From: JAXLSZ01 sp046330315 | GTDB lineage: Bacteria > Actinomycetota > Thermoleophilia > Solirubrobacterales > 70-9 | Assembly: GCA_046330315.1 (NCBI GenBank) | Contig: JAXLSZ010000007.1 | Span: forward strand, 248,001 to 312,000 | DNA: 64,000 nucleotides | Direction of reading: 5' to 3' | Shown here: in pieces, positions 43,374 to 52,157 of the stretch | Layout: the number at the start of each line of letters is the position of its first letter | How positions within the stretch are numbered: the stretch's first letter is position 1 | The notes under the pieces: generated by a model | What the model was told of the DNA's origin: nothing | Databases searched by the model: none | What the model saw: only the letters and a program-made list of their open reading frames with translations | Translations under genes and position numbers: made by a program

Positions 43374-44810
43374 ATGGCGACGCTCGCAGGCCCCCACACA
43401 CGCGACAAGCTCTTCATCGGCGGCCGGTGGGTGGACCCGGCCTCCCCGGACACCCTCGAGGTAGTCAACTCGACCACCGAGGAGGTCATGGCGACCGTCC
43501 CGGCCGGCACCTCGGAGGACGCAGACCGCGCCGTGGCCGCCGCCCGTGACGCGTTCGAGTCGTGGGCGCGAACGAGCCGTGAGCAGCGCGCCTCCCGCAT
43601 CGAGGCGATCGCCCGCGGACTCGGGGAGCGCGCCGAGGAGATCGCGACGACGATCTCCGCCGAGCTCGGCATGCCGCTGAAGCTCTCGCGCCAGATCCAG
43701 GCCGGCCTGCCGATCGCGCACTTCAACTCGATGCCGAAGCTGATGGAGGAGGTCGCCTGGGAGGAGGAGATCGGCAACTCCCGCGTCCTGCGCGAGCCGG
43801 TCGGCGTCCTCGGCGCGATAACCCCCTGGAACTATCCGCTCAACCAGATCGCCACCAAGGTCGCGCCCGCCCTCGCCGCCGGCTGCACGGTGGTGCTCAA
43901 GCCGAGCGAGGTCGTCCCTCTGAACGCCTTCATCCTGGCCGAGGTGATCGAGGCCGCCGGGCTGCCGCCGGGGGTCTTCAACCTGGTGACCGGTACCGGG
44001 CCGGCGGTCGGCGAGGCGATCGCCGGGCACCCCGCCGTGGACATGGTCTCCTTCACCGGGTCCACCCGGGCCGGCAAGCGGGTCTCCGAGCTCGCCTCCG
44101 CGACCGTCAAGCCGGTGGCGATGGAGCTGGGCGGCAAGTCGCCGAACGTGATCCTCGACGACGCCGACCTCGAGCGCGCCGTTCCCGACGGCGTCGCCAA
44201 GTGCTACCTCAACTCGGGCCAGACCTGCAGCGCGCTCACCAGGATGCTGGTGCCGCGCGAGAAGCTGGCGGCGGCGGAGGGGCTTGCTGCCGCGGCGGCC
44301 GAGACCTTCACGCCCGGCGACCCCTTCGACCCCGCCACGCGGCTCGGCCCGCTGGTCTCGGCGGTGCAGCGCGAGCGGGTCCGCGGCTACATCCAGAAGG
44401 GCGTCGAGGAGCAGGCGAAGCTGGTGACGGGAGGCGCCGAGGCCCCCGAGGGGCTCGACCGCGGGTTCTTCGTGCGGCCCACCGTGTTCAGCGAGGTGAG
44501 CCCCGACATGACGATCGCCCAGGAGGAGATCTTCGGGCCGGTCCTGGCCATCCAGCCCTACGAGGACACCGAGGACGCGATCCGGATCGCCAACGACAGC
44601 TCCTACGGGTTGGCGGGCGGGGTCTGGTCGGCGGACACGGAGCGGGCGATCGAGGTGGCACGGCGGATCCGCACCGGACAGATCGAGATCAACGGCGGCG
44701 CCTTCAACCCCCTTGCCCCGTTCGGCGGCTACAAGCTCTCCGGGCACGGCCGCGAGAACGGCCGCTACGGGATCGAGGAGCTGCTCCAGGTCAAGTCGCT
44801 GCAGCTCTAG
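43374..44810 (+). CDS. NAD(P)-dependent aldehyde dehydrogenase
   Basis: 478 residues. The catalytic Cys is in NSGQTCSALTRML, the general-base Glu in MELGGKSPNVI, and FTGSTRAGKRV and ITPWNYPL are the cofactor-binding elements. A strong AGGAGGG ribosome binding site precedes the ATG. It oxidises an aldehyde to its acid; the residues seen do not fix the substrate. It lies between pepA and acyl-CoA dehydrogenase on the same strand, but the 288-nt gap and separate promoter downstream suggest independent transcription. Confidence 0.93.
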   Translation: MATLAGPHTRDKLFIGGRWVDPASPDTLEVVNSTTEEVMATVPAGTSEDADRAVAAARDAFESWARTSREQRASRIEAIARGLGERAEEIATTISAELGMPLKLSRQIQAGLPIAHFNSMPKLMEEVAWEEEIGNSRVLREPVGVLGAITPWNYPLNQIATKVAPALAAGCTVVLKPSEVVPLNAFILAEVIEAAGLPPGVFNLVTGTGPAVGEAIAGHPAVDMVSFTGSTRAGKRVSELASATVKPVAMELGGKSPNVILDDADLERAVPDGVAKCYLNSGQTCSALTRMLVPREKLAAAEGLAAAAAETFTPGDPFDPATRLGPLVSAVQRERVRGYIQKGVEEQAKLVTGGAEAPEGLDRGFFVRPTVFSEVSPDMTIAQEEIFGPVLAIQPYEDTEDAIRIANDSSYGLAGGVWSADTERAIEVARRIRTGQIEINGGAFNPLAPFGGYKLSGHGRENGRYGIEELLQVKSLQL

Positions 44811-44818
44811 CCCCCTGT

Positions 44819-44891
44819 GGCGGCAGCGCGGCGGTCCGGGGCGGCAGCGCGGCGGTCCGGGGCGGCAGCGCGGCGGTCCGCGGCGGCAGCC
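44819..44891. repeat. 21-bp tandem repeat directly after the aldehyde dehydrogenase stop
   Basis: Three and a half copies of GGCGGCAGCGCGGCGGTCCGG start at 44819, 44840 and 44861. The rest of the 44811-45098 gap has one 8-bp GC hairpin (CCGGCGCC, loop of 5) near 45041-45061 and the promoter hexamer of the next gene. Confidence 0.9.
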
Positions 44892-45086
44892 ACTTGCCGG
44901 CCACGCCGCGGCGAGTCCCCGGGGCTCGCTGAACGCTTGAGCCACCCCTGGGGACCGGCTCGGTCCAGCGGACCAGCCTCATGGGGCCGACCTCACGATC
45001 AGCCGACCTCGCCATCGCCACTCGGCCGGCGGCAGCGCCGGCGCCTGTCCGGCGCCGGGCGGGGACCGGTGGCAGACCTGCCCGAA

Positions 45087-45092
45087 TAGGCT
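45087..45092 (+). promoter_or_regulatory. Candidate -10 hexamer TAGGCT for leaderless acyl-CoA dehydrogenase
   Basis: TAGGCT ends 6 nt before the GTG start, with no ribosome binding site. Confidence 0.5.
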
Positions 45093-45098
45093 TCGCCG

Positions 45099-46244
45099 GT
45101 GGACTTCGAGCTGAGCGACGAGCAGCGGCTGCTGCGCGACACGGTCCGCGACTTCGCCCGGGCGGAGGTCGCGCCGCAGGCGGAAGAGCTCGACCGCACC
45201 AAGGCCTTCCCCTACGAGCTGGTCGCCAAGATGGGCGAGCTGGGCCTGATGGGCATCCCATTCCCCCAGGAGTACGGCGGCGGGGGTGCCGACACCCTCT
45301 CCTACGCGCTTGCCGTCGAGGAGCTCGCCAGGGTGGACTCCTCGGTGGCGATCACCATGGCCGCCCACACCTCGCTGGGCACGATGCCGATCCACCTCTG
45401 GGGCAGCGCAGAGCAGAGGGAGGAGTGGCTGCCGCGACTCTGCAGAGGCAGCCGCCTGGCGGCCTTCGGGCTGACCGAGCCCGAGGCGGGCTCCGACGCC
45501 GGCAACACCCGCACCTCGGCGGTGCTGGGCGAGGGCGAGTGGGTGATCAACGGCGCCAAGCAGTTCATCACCAACGCGGGCACCGAGATCTCCGGCTGCG
45601 TGACGATCACCGCGGTGACCGGCGGCGAGGGCGATCGGCGCGAGATCTCGAACCTGATCGTTCCCAACGGGACCCCGGGCTACGAGCCCGGGGAGCCCTA
45701 TCGCAAGATGGGGTGGAACGCCTCGGACACCCGGCCGCTGTCCTTCGAGGACTGCCGGGTCCCGCAGACCGCCCTCCTGGGCCGTCGCGGAGAGGGCTTC
45801 AAGCAGTTCCTGCACATCCTCGACGGAGGGCGGATCGGCGTCGCCGCAATGGGAGTCGGCCTGGCGCAGGGAGCGCTCGACGAGGCGATCGCCTACGCGA
45901 AGGAGCGCCGGGCCTTCGGAAGGCCGATCGCCAAGTTCCAGGCGATCCAGGCGAAGATCGCCGACCTCTCGGCGCAGATCGAGAGCGCCAGGCTGCTCAC
46001 CCACCGGGCCGCGGTCGAGAAGGACCGAAGCGAGTCCTTCACCCTGACCGCCGCCCAGGCGAAGCTGCTGACGGGCCGGCTCGCGGTTCGCGCGACGGAG
46101 GAGGCGGTGCAGATCCACGGCGGCTACGGCTACATCGAGGAGTACCCGGTCTGCCGCTTCTACCGCGACGCCAAGATCCTCACGATCGGCGAGGGGACCG
46201 ACGAGGTCCAGCAGATGGTGATCGCGCGCCAGCTCGGCTGCTGA
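45099..46244 (+). CDS. Acyl-CoA dehydrogenase
   Basis: 381 residues, normal length. FAD and substrate motifs: FGLTEPEAGSDAG, QFITNAGTEISG, AFGRPIAKFQAIQAKIADL, and IHGGYGYIEEYPV. The catalytic Glu is in LTIGEGTDEVQ, the position used by short- and medium-chain enzymes, so a short-chain or branched substrate is likely. It reduces EtfAB, encoded at 28-30 kb. GTG start, matched to the TAGGCT hexamer just upstream. Its 3-prime end is duplicated downstream. Confidence 0.94.
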   Translation: MDFELSDEQRLLRDTVRDFARAEVAPQAEELDRTKAFPYELVAKMGELGLMGIPFPQEYGGGGADTLSYALAVEELARVDSSVAITMAAHTSLGTMPIHLWGSAEQREEWLPRLCRGSRLAAFGLTEPEAGSDAGNTRTSAVLGEGEWVINGAKQFITNAGTEISGCVTITAVTGGEGDRREISNLIVPNGTPGYEPGEPYRKMGWNASDTRPLSFEDCRVPQTALLGRRGEGFKQFLHILDGGRIGVAAMGVGLAQGALDEAIAYAKERRAFGRPIAKFQAIQAKIADLSAQIESARLLTHRAAVEKDRSESFTLTAAQAKLLTGRLAVRATEEAVQIHGGYGYIEEYPVCRFYRDAKILTIGEGTDEVQQMVIARQLGC

Positions 46245-46310
46245 GCCGCGGCGGCCGGGGCGAGGCGCCGCGCGCCAGTTCGGCTGCTTAGCCGCGGCGG
46301 GGCGAGGCGA
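46224..46310. repeat. Tandem duplication of the acyl-CoA dehydrogenase 3-prime end
   Basis: The 46-nt stretch 46224-46269, which contains the stop codon, is repeated from 46270 with two substitutions and a short deletion. The stop reads TGA in the gene and TTA in the copy. Confidence 0.85.
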
Positions 46311-46343
46311 GGCGGAGGCGGGGCCGGGAGCGCCGGGGGCCGC

Positions 46344-46793
46344 TCAGCCGCCCTCGTCGGGGCGCGCGGTGATCGAGCCCTCGGGGCGGCCCGCAACCTC
46401 CCCTGCCCGCCCCTGGTCGGCGTCGACGCCGAAGTGTGCGCAGATCTCCAGCTCGTGCTCGCGGGCGAGCGGCTTGCCCGGGTCGACGCTCGGGGCCTCG
46501 CGCACCACCTCGCGCTCGTGGGCGACCCAGACCCGGCCGGCGACGCCGGCGCAGTCGTGCAGGGGGATCGCCACGGTCTTGCCGAAACGGCCCAGCTTCG
46601 CGGCCAGGTAGGCGGGGGCGCCGCTGCCCGTGTCCACGAAGACCGCCTGGACCCTCGCCACCCCGCTGCCACCCAGCTCGTCCACCCCGTCGTCCACCCA
46701 GTCACGCACCTCCTCCAGGGAGGGCATCCTGCGTGGCGCCCTCCGGGTCCGCTCCTCCAGGGGGCTGGAGCGCTTCGGCCGCCCCTCAGCCAC
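46344..46793 (-). CDS. Small protein, possible PRC-barrel-like domain
   Basis: 149 residues from a GTG start that overlaps the meaB stop by 8 nt. The N-terminus is basic, then VDDGVDELGGSGVARVQAVFVD and a beta-rich segment ending in VVREAPSVDPGKPLAREHELEICAHFGV, which recalls PRC-barrel proteins. I cannot assign a function. Tight coupling to meaB suggests co-expression with the mutase system, but it could be a bystander. Confidence 0.65.
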   Translation of the reverse strand: MAEGRPKRSSPLEERTRRAPRRMPSLEEVRDWVDDGVDELGGSGVARVQAVFVDTGSGAPAYLAAKLGRFGKTVAIPLHDCAGVAGRVWVAHEREVVREAPSVDPGKPLAREHELEICAHFGVDADQGRAGEVAGRPEGSITARPDEGG

Positions 46794-47751
46794 GCTCCCA
46801 GCGCTCCAGGAGCTCGCCTGCGGCGCTGGCGGGGTCCAGCTCGCGCCGGACCACCCGGTCGAGCAGGGCGGCGACCTCGCCGTCGCCGGCCAGGGAGTCC
46901 TCGAGGCGGCGCTTCAGCCGCGAGGCCGCGATGCCCACCACCTCGTTGCGGAGGTTCCGCGCCCGCCGCTCCTCGAGCAGCCCCTCCCGCTCGATGTGGG
47001 TCCGGTGCTCGGAGATCCTCTCGGCAAGCTCCGCGACCCCCTCGCCGCGGGCCGCCTCGGTCCGCAGGATCGGCACCTGCCATCCGTCCTCGGCACGTGC
47101 CAGGGCGAGCACTCCGCGAACCTCCCGGACCATCGTGTCGGTCATCGGGTGGTCGGCCTTGTTGACGACGATCACGTCCGGGATCTCCATCACGCCGGCC
47201 TTCAGCGCCTGGATCGAGTCCCCGGACCCGGGCATCAGGGCGAGGACGATCGTGTCGGCGTGATCGACGATATCGATCTCGGCCTGGCCCACCCCGACCG
47301 TCTCGATCAGGACGTCGTCCTTGCCGGCCGCGTCCATCACCAGCGCCACCTGCAGCGCCGCCTCCGAGAGCCCGCCGAGGGCGCCCCGCGAGGCCATCGA
47401 GCGGATGAACACACCGGGGTCGAGGAAGTGCTCCGTGAGGCGGATTCGGTCGCCGAGCAGGGCGCCCCTCGTGAACGGGCTCGAGGGGTCTATCGAGAGC
47501 ACGCCGACCTGACGATCCTCCTTGCGAAGCTCGACCGTCAGGGCGCCGATCAGGGTGCTCTTGCCGACTCCGGGCGGGCCCGTGAAGCCGATGATGCGGG
47601 CCCGTCCCGTGCGCGGGTAGACCTCCCGCACCAGGGCCCACCCGGCCGGATCCTCGGACTCGATCAGGGTGATTGCCCGGGCCAGCGCTCGCTTGTCGCC
47701 GGCCAGGAGGCGCTCGGCAAGCGGAGTCTCGGCGTCGCGAACCTCGGTCAC
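46786..47751 (-). CDS. meaB: Mutase-associated GTPase chaperone (MeaB/ArgK family)
   Basis: 321 residues. It has the G-protein elements GFTGPPGVGKSTLIGAL (P-loop), IETVGVGQAEIDI (switch region) and VVNKADHP (NKxD), and the SIDPSSPFTRGALLGDRIR segment characteristic of MeaB. It guards loading and repair of B12 in acyl-CoA mutases. Its client is presumably the split mutase at 34-37 kb. GTG start; TAGACT lies 9 nt upstream. Confidence 0.94.
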   Translation of the reverse strand: MTEVRDAETPLAERLLAGDKRALARAITLIESEDPAGWALVREVYPRTGRARIIGFTGPPGVGKSTLIGALTVELRKEDRQVGVLSIDPSSPFTRGALLGDRIRLTEHFLDPGVFIRSMASRGALGGLSEAALQVALVMDAAGKDDVLIETVGVGQAEIDIVDHADTIVLALMPGSGDSIQALKAGVMEIPDVIVVNKADHPMTDTMVREVRGVLALARAEDGWQVPILRTEAARGEGVAELAERISEHRTHIEREGLLEERRARNLRNEVVGIAASRLKRRLEDSLAGDGEVAALLDRVVRRELDPASAAGELLERWERG

Positions 47752-47760
47752 GGCCAGCGG

Positions 47761-47766
47761 AGTCTA
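47761..47766 (-). promoter_or_regulatory. Candidate -10 hexamer TAGACT for meaB
   Basis: Minus-strand TAGACT, 9 nt before the GTG start of meaB. No ribosome binding site. Confidence 0.45.
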
Positions 47767-47830
47767 GATGCACCCCTCCCCGTCCCCCACCGGGCCGGAG
47801 GCACGCCCGCCTGGCGCCGGGCGGGCGGCG

Positions 47831-47955
47831 GGCGGACCGCGCTCGGGCCGGCCGCGGGCGGGCCGCGCTCGGGCCGGCCGCGGGCGGACCGCGCTCGGGC
47901 CGGCCGCGGGCGGGCCGCGCTCGGCCGGCGGCGTGCGGGCCGGCCGCGGGCACTC
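47831..47955. repeat. 26-bp tandem repeat between meaB and the acyltransferase
   Basis: Copies start at 47831, 47857, 47883 and 47909, with degenerate remnants after. Alternate copies differ by one base (GGCGGACC versus GGCGGGCC), hinting at a 52-bp duplication. The array fills much of the 263-nt gap 47752-48014. Confidence 0.85.
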
Positions 47956-48014
47956 TCTCCGCGCGCATGGTCGGGGATGCCCTGCCCCCGGGCGATCTAG
48001 AGTCCGGGCGGCAG

Positions 48015-48665
48015 ATGAAGACCCTTCGCTTCCTGGCCTCCAACCGGATGCTGACGCCGAAGTACGCGCGGCTTCTGTTCCGCTACGGGTGGCGGCGGCT
48101 GCTCACCCCCGCCGGATGGCGCTGGCGGACCGCCGGAATGGTCTTCCTCGGGCGCGGGCTGGAACTGCAGGTGGGAAGGCGCGGCCGGATCGGTTTCGGC
48201 AGGTTCGTGTGGATCGGCGACGGTACGAAGATCCGCTGCCACGAGGGGGTGGTGGAGATCGGGGAGAAGACCGTGCTAGGGCAGGAGTGCACGATCTCCG
48301 CCTACCAGCGGGTGCGAATCGGCGAGCAGTGCGTGATCGCCGACCGGGCGATGTTCATCGACTTCGATCACGGGGTCGTGGACGTGGAGGTCCCGATCCG
48401 CCACCAGGGTATCTACAAGCGCGACGTCGAGGTCGGCTCCAACGTCTGGATCGGCTACGGCGCCTGCATCCTGAGGGGGGTGCGGGTGGGCGACAACTCG
48501 GTGATCGGGACCAACGCCGTGGTCACCGCAGACGTACCCGCCAACGCCGTCGTCGGGGGCGTGCCGGCTCGCGTGATCCGGATGCGGGAGGCGCCGCAGC
48601 GCCTGCGCTGGCCCCACCCGGTCGAGCCCGGCCAGACCCCCCGCCCAACTTCAAGTTCCCGCTGA
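48015..48665 (+). CDS. Left-handed beta-helix (hexapeptide) O-acyltransferase
   Basis: 216 residues. A basic N-terminal region precedes hexapeptide repeats (IGFGRFVWIGDG, VEIGEKTVLGQECTI, VEVGSNVWIGYGACILRGVRVGDNSVIGTNAVVTADVPANAVVGGVPARVI), as in LacA/WbbJ acetyltransferases. The frame is open further up; I take the ATG at 48015. The stop codon lies inside the hairpin terminator shared with the convergent GT4 gene. In mycobacteria an acetyltransferase gene (Rv3034c) accompanies the GT4/GH57 genes of methylglucose lipopolysaccharide synthesis; a similar role here is inference. Confidence 0.87.
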   Translation: MKTLRFLASNRMLTPKYARLLFRYGWRRLLTPAGWRWRTAGMVFLGRGLELQVGRRGRIGFGRFVWIGDGTKIRCHEGVVEIGEKTVLGQECTISAYQRVRIGEQCVIADRAMFIDFDHGVVDVEVPIRHQGIYKRDVEVGSNVWIGYGACILRGVRVGDNSVIGTNAVVTADVPANAVVGGVPARVIRMREAPQRLRWPHPVEPGQTPRPTSSSR

Positions 48666-48685
48666 TTATCAGCGGGAACTTGAAG
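48649..48685. terminator. Strong bidirectional hairpin between convergent genes
   Basis: Two perfect 17-bp arms (48649-48665 and 48669-48685, core AAGTTCCCGCTGA) enclose the loop TTA. It overlaps the acyltransferase stop and ends 10 nt before the GT4 stop on the opposite strand. Confidence 0.8.
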
Positions 48686-48695
48686 CTCGGCCGGG

Positions 48696-49886
48696 TTAGG
48701 CGGGGTCGCCCGCGAGCATGCCCTCGTAGACGCCCGCGGTGCGCTCGGCGATATCGGCCCAGTCGAAGCGCCTGAGGTGCTCGTAGGCCTCCGCAACCAG
48801 GCGCCGCCCGAGCTCGTCGTCCGAGAGGACGCGTACGGCGACCTCGGCGAGCGCCTCGGGGTCGCGAGCGCGGAAGCGCAGCCCGACCTCCTCGTGCGGG
48901 ACGACCTCCCGCAGCCCGCCGGTGTCGGCGACGATGCAGGGGCAGCCGGAGGCCATCGCCTCCAGGGCGACGAGTCCGAAGGGCTCGTAGATCGACGGGA
49001 CCACGGTGAGGTCGGCGATCGAGTAGAGCGAATGCAGGACGTCGTCGCCGATCCAGCCCAGGAAGGTGCCGTAGCCCCGCAGCCCGAGCTCCTCGGCCTG
49101 ACGGTGCAGCTCGGCCTCGTGGGTCCCCGAGCCGGCCACCAGGAAGCGGGTCCCTGGGACCTGTTCGATCACCCGTGGCATCGCCTCCAGGGCGAGTTGG
49201 AAGCCCTTTTCGTAGACCAGGCGGCCGATCAGCAGGACGAGCTTCTCGTCGGGCTCCGCGAACTCGCCGCGCAGCCGTCCCAGCTCCCCCGGGTCCTGGA
49301 TGCGCAGGTCCTCCGGGTCGATGCCGTTGGGGATCACCTCGATCTTCGACTCCTCGACCCCGAAGATGTCGACGATCTGCTCGCGCATGTAGTGCGAGCA
49401 GGCGATCACCCGCTCCGAGCGGTTGGTGATCCAGCGCTCCACCCCGTGGATGTAGGACTGCGGGTGCTTGTCCACCCAGCCCTGGTGGCGGCCGTGCTCG
49501 GTCGCGTGGATGGTCGTCACCAGGGGGACGCCGAACCGCTTGGCCAGATGGTCGCATGCGTTGGCGACCAGCCAGTCGTGGCCGTGGACGACGTCGAAGC
49601 TGTGGCGATCGCCGAGCTCGACCCCCGCGGCCAGCATGTCGGAGTTCATCCGCTCGACCCAGGCGACGAACTCGCCGAGGTCGGTGGGTCGCTTCGGCTC
49701 GCGGATCCTGTGGATCATCACCCCCGCCGCCCTCTCCTCGGCCGGCGACTCCTCGCCGCCACGGGTCAGCACGTGGACGTCGATCCCGGCCTCCACCAGG
49801 GCCTCGGAGAGCTTGCGGACGTGGCGGGCCAGGCCGCCCTCGATCAGCGGCGGGTACTCCCAGGAGAGGATCAGGATGCGGCTCAC
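48696..49886 (-). CDS. GT4 family alpha-glucosyltransferase (glycogen synthase / Rv3032-like)
   Basis: 396 residues. Typical GT-B/GT4 elements: SWEYPPLIEGGLARHVRKL at the N-terminus, VVHGHDWLVANA, IPNGID, GRLVYEKGFQLALEAM and PSIYEPFGLVALEAMASGCPCIVADTGG, with the retaining EX7E pair in the last. Such enzymes extend alpha-1,4-glucans. GTG start. The gene follows the GH57 branching enzyme by 10 nt, the same pairing as Rv3031-Rv3032 in M. tuberculosis. Confidence 0.9.
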   Translation of the reverse strand: MSRILILSWEYPPLIEGGLARHVRKLSEALVEAGIDVHVLTRGGEESPAEERAAGVMIHRIREPKRPTDLGEFVAWVERMNSDMLAAGVELGDRHSFDVVHGHDWLVANACDHLAKRFGVPLVTTIHATEHGRHQGWVDKHPQSYIHGVERWITNRSERVIACSHYMREQIVDIFGVEESKIEVIPNGIDPEDLRIQDPGELGRLRGEFAEPDEKLVLLIGRLVYEKGFQLALEAMPRVIEQVPGTRFLVAGSGTHEAELHRQAEELGLRGYGTFLGWIGDDVLHSLYSIADLTVVPSIYEPFGLVALEAMASGCPCIVADTGGLREVVPHEEVGLRFRARDPEALAEVAVRVLSDDELGRRLVAEAYEHLRRFDWADIAERTAGVYEGMLAGDPA

Positions 49887-49896
49887 GGAGGGGCCT

Positions 49897-51315
49897 TCAG
49901 GGCAGCAGGAGGGGTGCGATGTGGAGGTCCGGCGCGAGGGCTCGCATGCGGGGATCGACGACCGCGGGGGAGTCTATGGCCTCGAGCATCGCCTCTGCGT
50001 GGCCGACCGCCCGCTGGTAGGCGTAGTCGCCCGCCTCGCGCCGGCCGTCGAGGAAGGCCCAGTCGCTCGACTGGACGGCGAGCAGCTCGCGGGTCGCCCG
50101 CTCCGCGGCCGGCCCCCGGAGGCCTTCCGAGAGGGCCCGGAGCGCCCGCAGCTCAAGGCGCCGCGCGCCCCAGGCCAGGTCGGCGACGGCGGGCGAGTCC
50201 CAGGTGCGCAGGTCGGCCCCCTCGCCCCAGCTCGAGGCGCGCAGATCCCGGCGCTCGCCGGGGTGCTCCTCCAGCGCGCGGGGGAGGGTCAGCAGGCGGA
50301 TCCCGGCCTGCGGCGCGAGCCTCAGCACCTCCTCGAGCCAGACGACGCCCTCCGACCACCAGTGCCCCAGCAGCTCGGTGTCCACCGCGAAGACCGAGAG
50401 GCCGCGGTGCCCTGAGGCGGCCGCGAAGGCTCGCAGCCGCGCGGCCATCGCCTCGCAGAACTGCGCCGCCTGATCGCGGGCCACCCCGGACGCGACCTCC
50501 GGCTCGTATGGGCCCCCGCCGACCCTCCAGATCCTCGTGCCGCGCATCGACTGCGCAGCGAACTGGGCGTGGGGCGCCGCAGAGGGATAGCCGTCCAGGG
50601 ACCACAGCCATCCGACCGCCTCCCAGTCGATCGTGAAGGCGAGCGGGCCGGCCGCGGTGCGAGCCGGGGCGAGAGCCCCCATCGCCGGCTCGTGTGGGGT
50701 CTGGTTGACGCAGAACCAGCGCACGCCGTGCTCGGCGAGCCGCCACTCCAGGCCCGGCGAGTAGGCGCACTCGGGAAGCCAGAACCCGCCGTTCCAGCCG
50801 AACCGCCGGCGGTGGGAGCGCAGGCCGGCGTCGAGCTGGAGGCCGATCCCCGCCCGGGTCGCGCAGAGCGGCAGCACCGCGTGGGTGGCGCTGGAGGCCG
50901 CCAGCGCGACGCGGCCCGACTCCGCCGCCTCCCTGAAGGCCCCGAGCGGCCCCCCAGCCGCCGCGTCGAGCAGCTCCAGGACGTGCCGGTAGCGGGCCGC
51001 CGCGGCTTCGGCCGCGGGCCGGCAGGCCGGCTCGACGTCCGCCGCGTCCGCCTCGGCGCTGGCGATCCGGTAGGCGAGCAGGAACTCGCGCAGCCGCGCC
51101 ATCGCCCCGGCGTCCTCGAGCTGGTCGGCGAGCACCGGGGTGACCGTCATCGTCAGGTCGCGGGCCACCTCGAGGACGGGCAGGTGCGAGCGGAACACGG
51201 CGTCGAAGAGCCACTCCTCGCCGAAGGGGTAGGTGCCGAAACCCTCGACGTAGGGCATGTGGCTGTGCAGGACGATCGCCAGGTCGCCGACGGTCTCCCG
51301 GCCCGGCTCACGCAC
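49897..51315 (-). CDS. GH57 family 1,4-alpha-glucan branching enzyme (DUF1957 type, Rv3031-like)
   Basis: 472 residues. It begins LAIVLHSHMPYVEGFGTYPFGEEWLFDA as in GH57 branching enzymes. The nucleophile Glu is in GFWLPECAYSPG and the acid/base Asp in FAVDTELLGHWW. It should introduce alpha-1,6 branches into the glucan made by the GT4 enzyme. I start it at the GTG at 51315, which overlaps the methyltransferase stop by 8 nt; the frame is open a little further but runs inside that gene. Confidence 0.91.
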   Translation of the reverse strand: MREPGRETVGDLAIVLHSHMPYVEGFGTYPFGEEWLFDAVFRSHLPVLEVARDLTMTVTPVLADQLEDAGAMARLREFLLAYRIASAEADAADVEPACRPAAEAAAARYRHVLELLDAAAGGPLGAFREAAESGRVALAASSATHAVLPLCATRAGIGLQLDAGLRSHRRRFGWNGGFWLPECAYSPGLEWRLAEHGVRWFCVNQTPHEPAMGALAPARTAAGPLAFTIDWEAVGWLWSLDGYPSAAPHAQFAAQSMRGTRIWRVGGGPYEPEVASGVARDQAAQFCEAMAARLRAFAAASGHRGLSVFAVDTELLGHWWSEGVVWLEEVLRLAPQAGIRLLTLPRALEEHPGERRDLRASSWGEGADLRTWDSPAVADLAWGARRLELRALRALSEGLRGPAAERATRELLAVQSSDWAFLDGRREAGDYAYQRAVGHAEAMLEAIDSPAVVDPRMRALAPDLHIAPLLLP

Positions 51316-52078
51316 GGCAGATCGCCAGGAAGTCCAGGGCGCCGTCGAGCCCATCGCCGCGCAGGGCGAAGTCGGAGGCGGTTATCGCCGGCGTGAAGCG
51401 GTCGTAGAAGGGCCCGGTCAGCCGCAGCGCGCGGTGGACCCGGTCCCATCCGAGGCGCAGCGCAACCTCGTGTGCCCGCAGCTTGCGGGCGTGGAAGAGG
51501 CCCAGCAGCTCGACGCTGGAGAAGTGGGGCCCGAGCAGCTCCAGGTACTCCGCCGCGGTGTACTCGCGCAGGTGCCAGGGGTTGCCGGACCTCTCGGCCC
51601 CCGGGGGCGCCAGGGTGAGGCGGTTCGGGGTCGAGACGTAGGAGACCGGGGCGAGGCTCGCGAAACGCTCGAGGAGGTCCCCGGGGCGCTCGACGTGCTC
51701 GATCGTCTGCAGGAAGACGATCGCGTCGCAGGGGCCCTCGTAGGCTTCGACCAGGCCCCTGTCGAAGCGGAGGTTGTCCCGCCGGTAGCGCAGGCGGGCG
51801 TGCTCGTGGGCCTCGGGGTTCGCGTCCACGCCGACCACCGAGGCGGCGACCGAGGCCAGCAGGTCGGACCCGTACCCCTCCCCGCAGGCCAGATCGGCGA
51901 CCCGCAGGCCGGCGCAGCGCCCGGCGATCCACTCGTAGACCGCGAGGTGACGCCGGTACCAGTAGTTCTCCTCGGGGACGTCGGGAAGGGTGCGCTCGCC
52001 GGTCAGGGCGAGCGGGGGCACGCCCGGAGGCTGGTCGAGCTGGACATGGGGGACGGTGGGCTCCGGCACTGCGACCAC
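51308..52078 (-). CDS. Class I SAM-dependent methyltransferase (Rv3030-like)
   Basis: 256 residues from a GTG start. VADLACGEGYGSDLLA binds SAM; VFLQTIEHVERPGDLLERF follows in the fold. The segment NPWHLREYTAAEYLELL is typical of glycan O-methyltransferases. It is the first gene of an operon with GH57 and GT4, the same trio as Rv3030-Rv3031-Rv3032, where the methyltransferase is thought to act on methylglucose lipopolysaccharide. Divergent from a second methyltransferase across a 79-nt gap. Confidence 0.87.
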   Translation of the reverse strand: MVAVPEPTVPHVQLDQPPGVPPLALTGERTLPDVPEENYWYRRHLAVYEWIAGRCAGLRVADLACGEGYGSDLLASVAASVVGVDANPEAHEHARLRYRRDNLRFDRGLVEAYEGPCDAIVFLQTIEHVERPGDLLERFASLAPVSYVSTPNRLTLAPPGAERSGNPWHLREYTAAEYLELLGPHFSSVELLGLFHARKLRAHEVALRLGWDRVHRALRLTGPFYDRFTPAITASDFALRGDGLDGALDFLAICRA

Positions 52079-52157
52079 GGACTTCTACCGCCTCCGCAGC
52101 TAGGCTCCCCTCTCCCCCCGACCATCCACCCGCTCGCCTCCACGACCCCGCCACCCG

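Noticed and set aside
34673..45000. Very long open frames opposite or out of frame with the mutase, thiolase and dehydrogenase genes (over 1000 codons)
   Set aside because: At this GC content stop codons are rare in shadow frames. The proteins are low-complexity, full of Arg, Gly, His and Asp, and lie across several well-recognised genes on the other strand.
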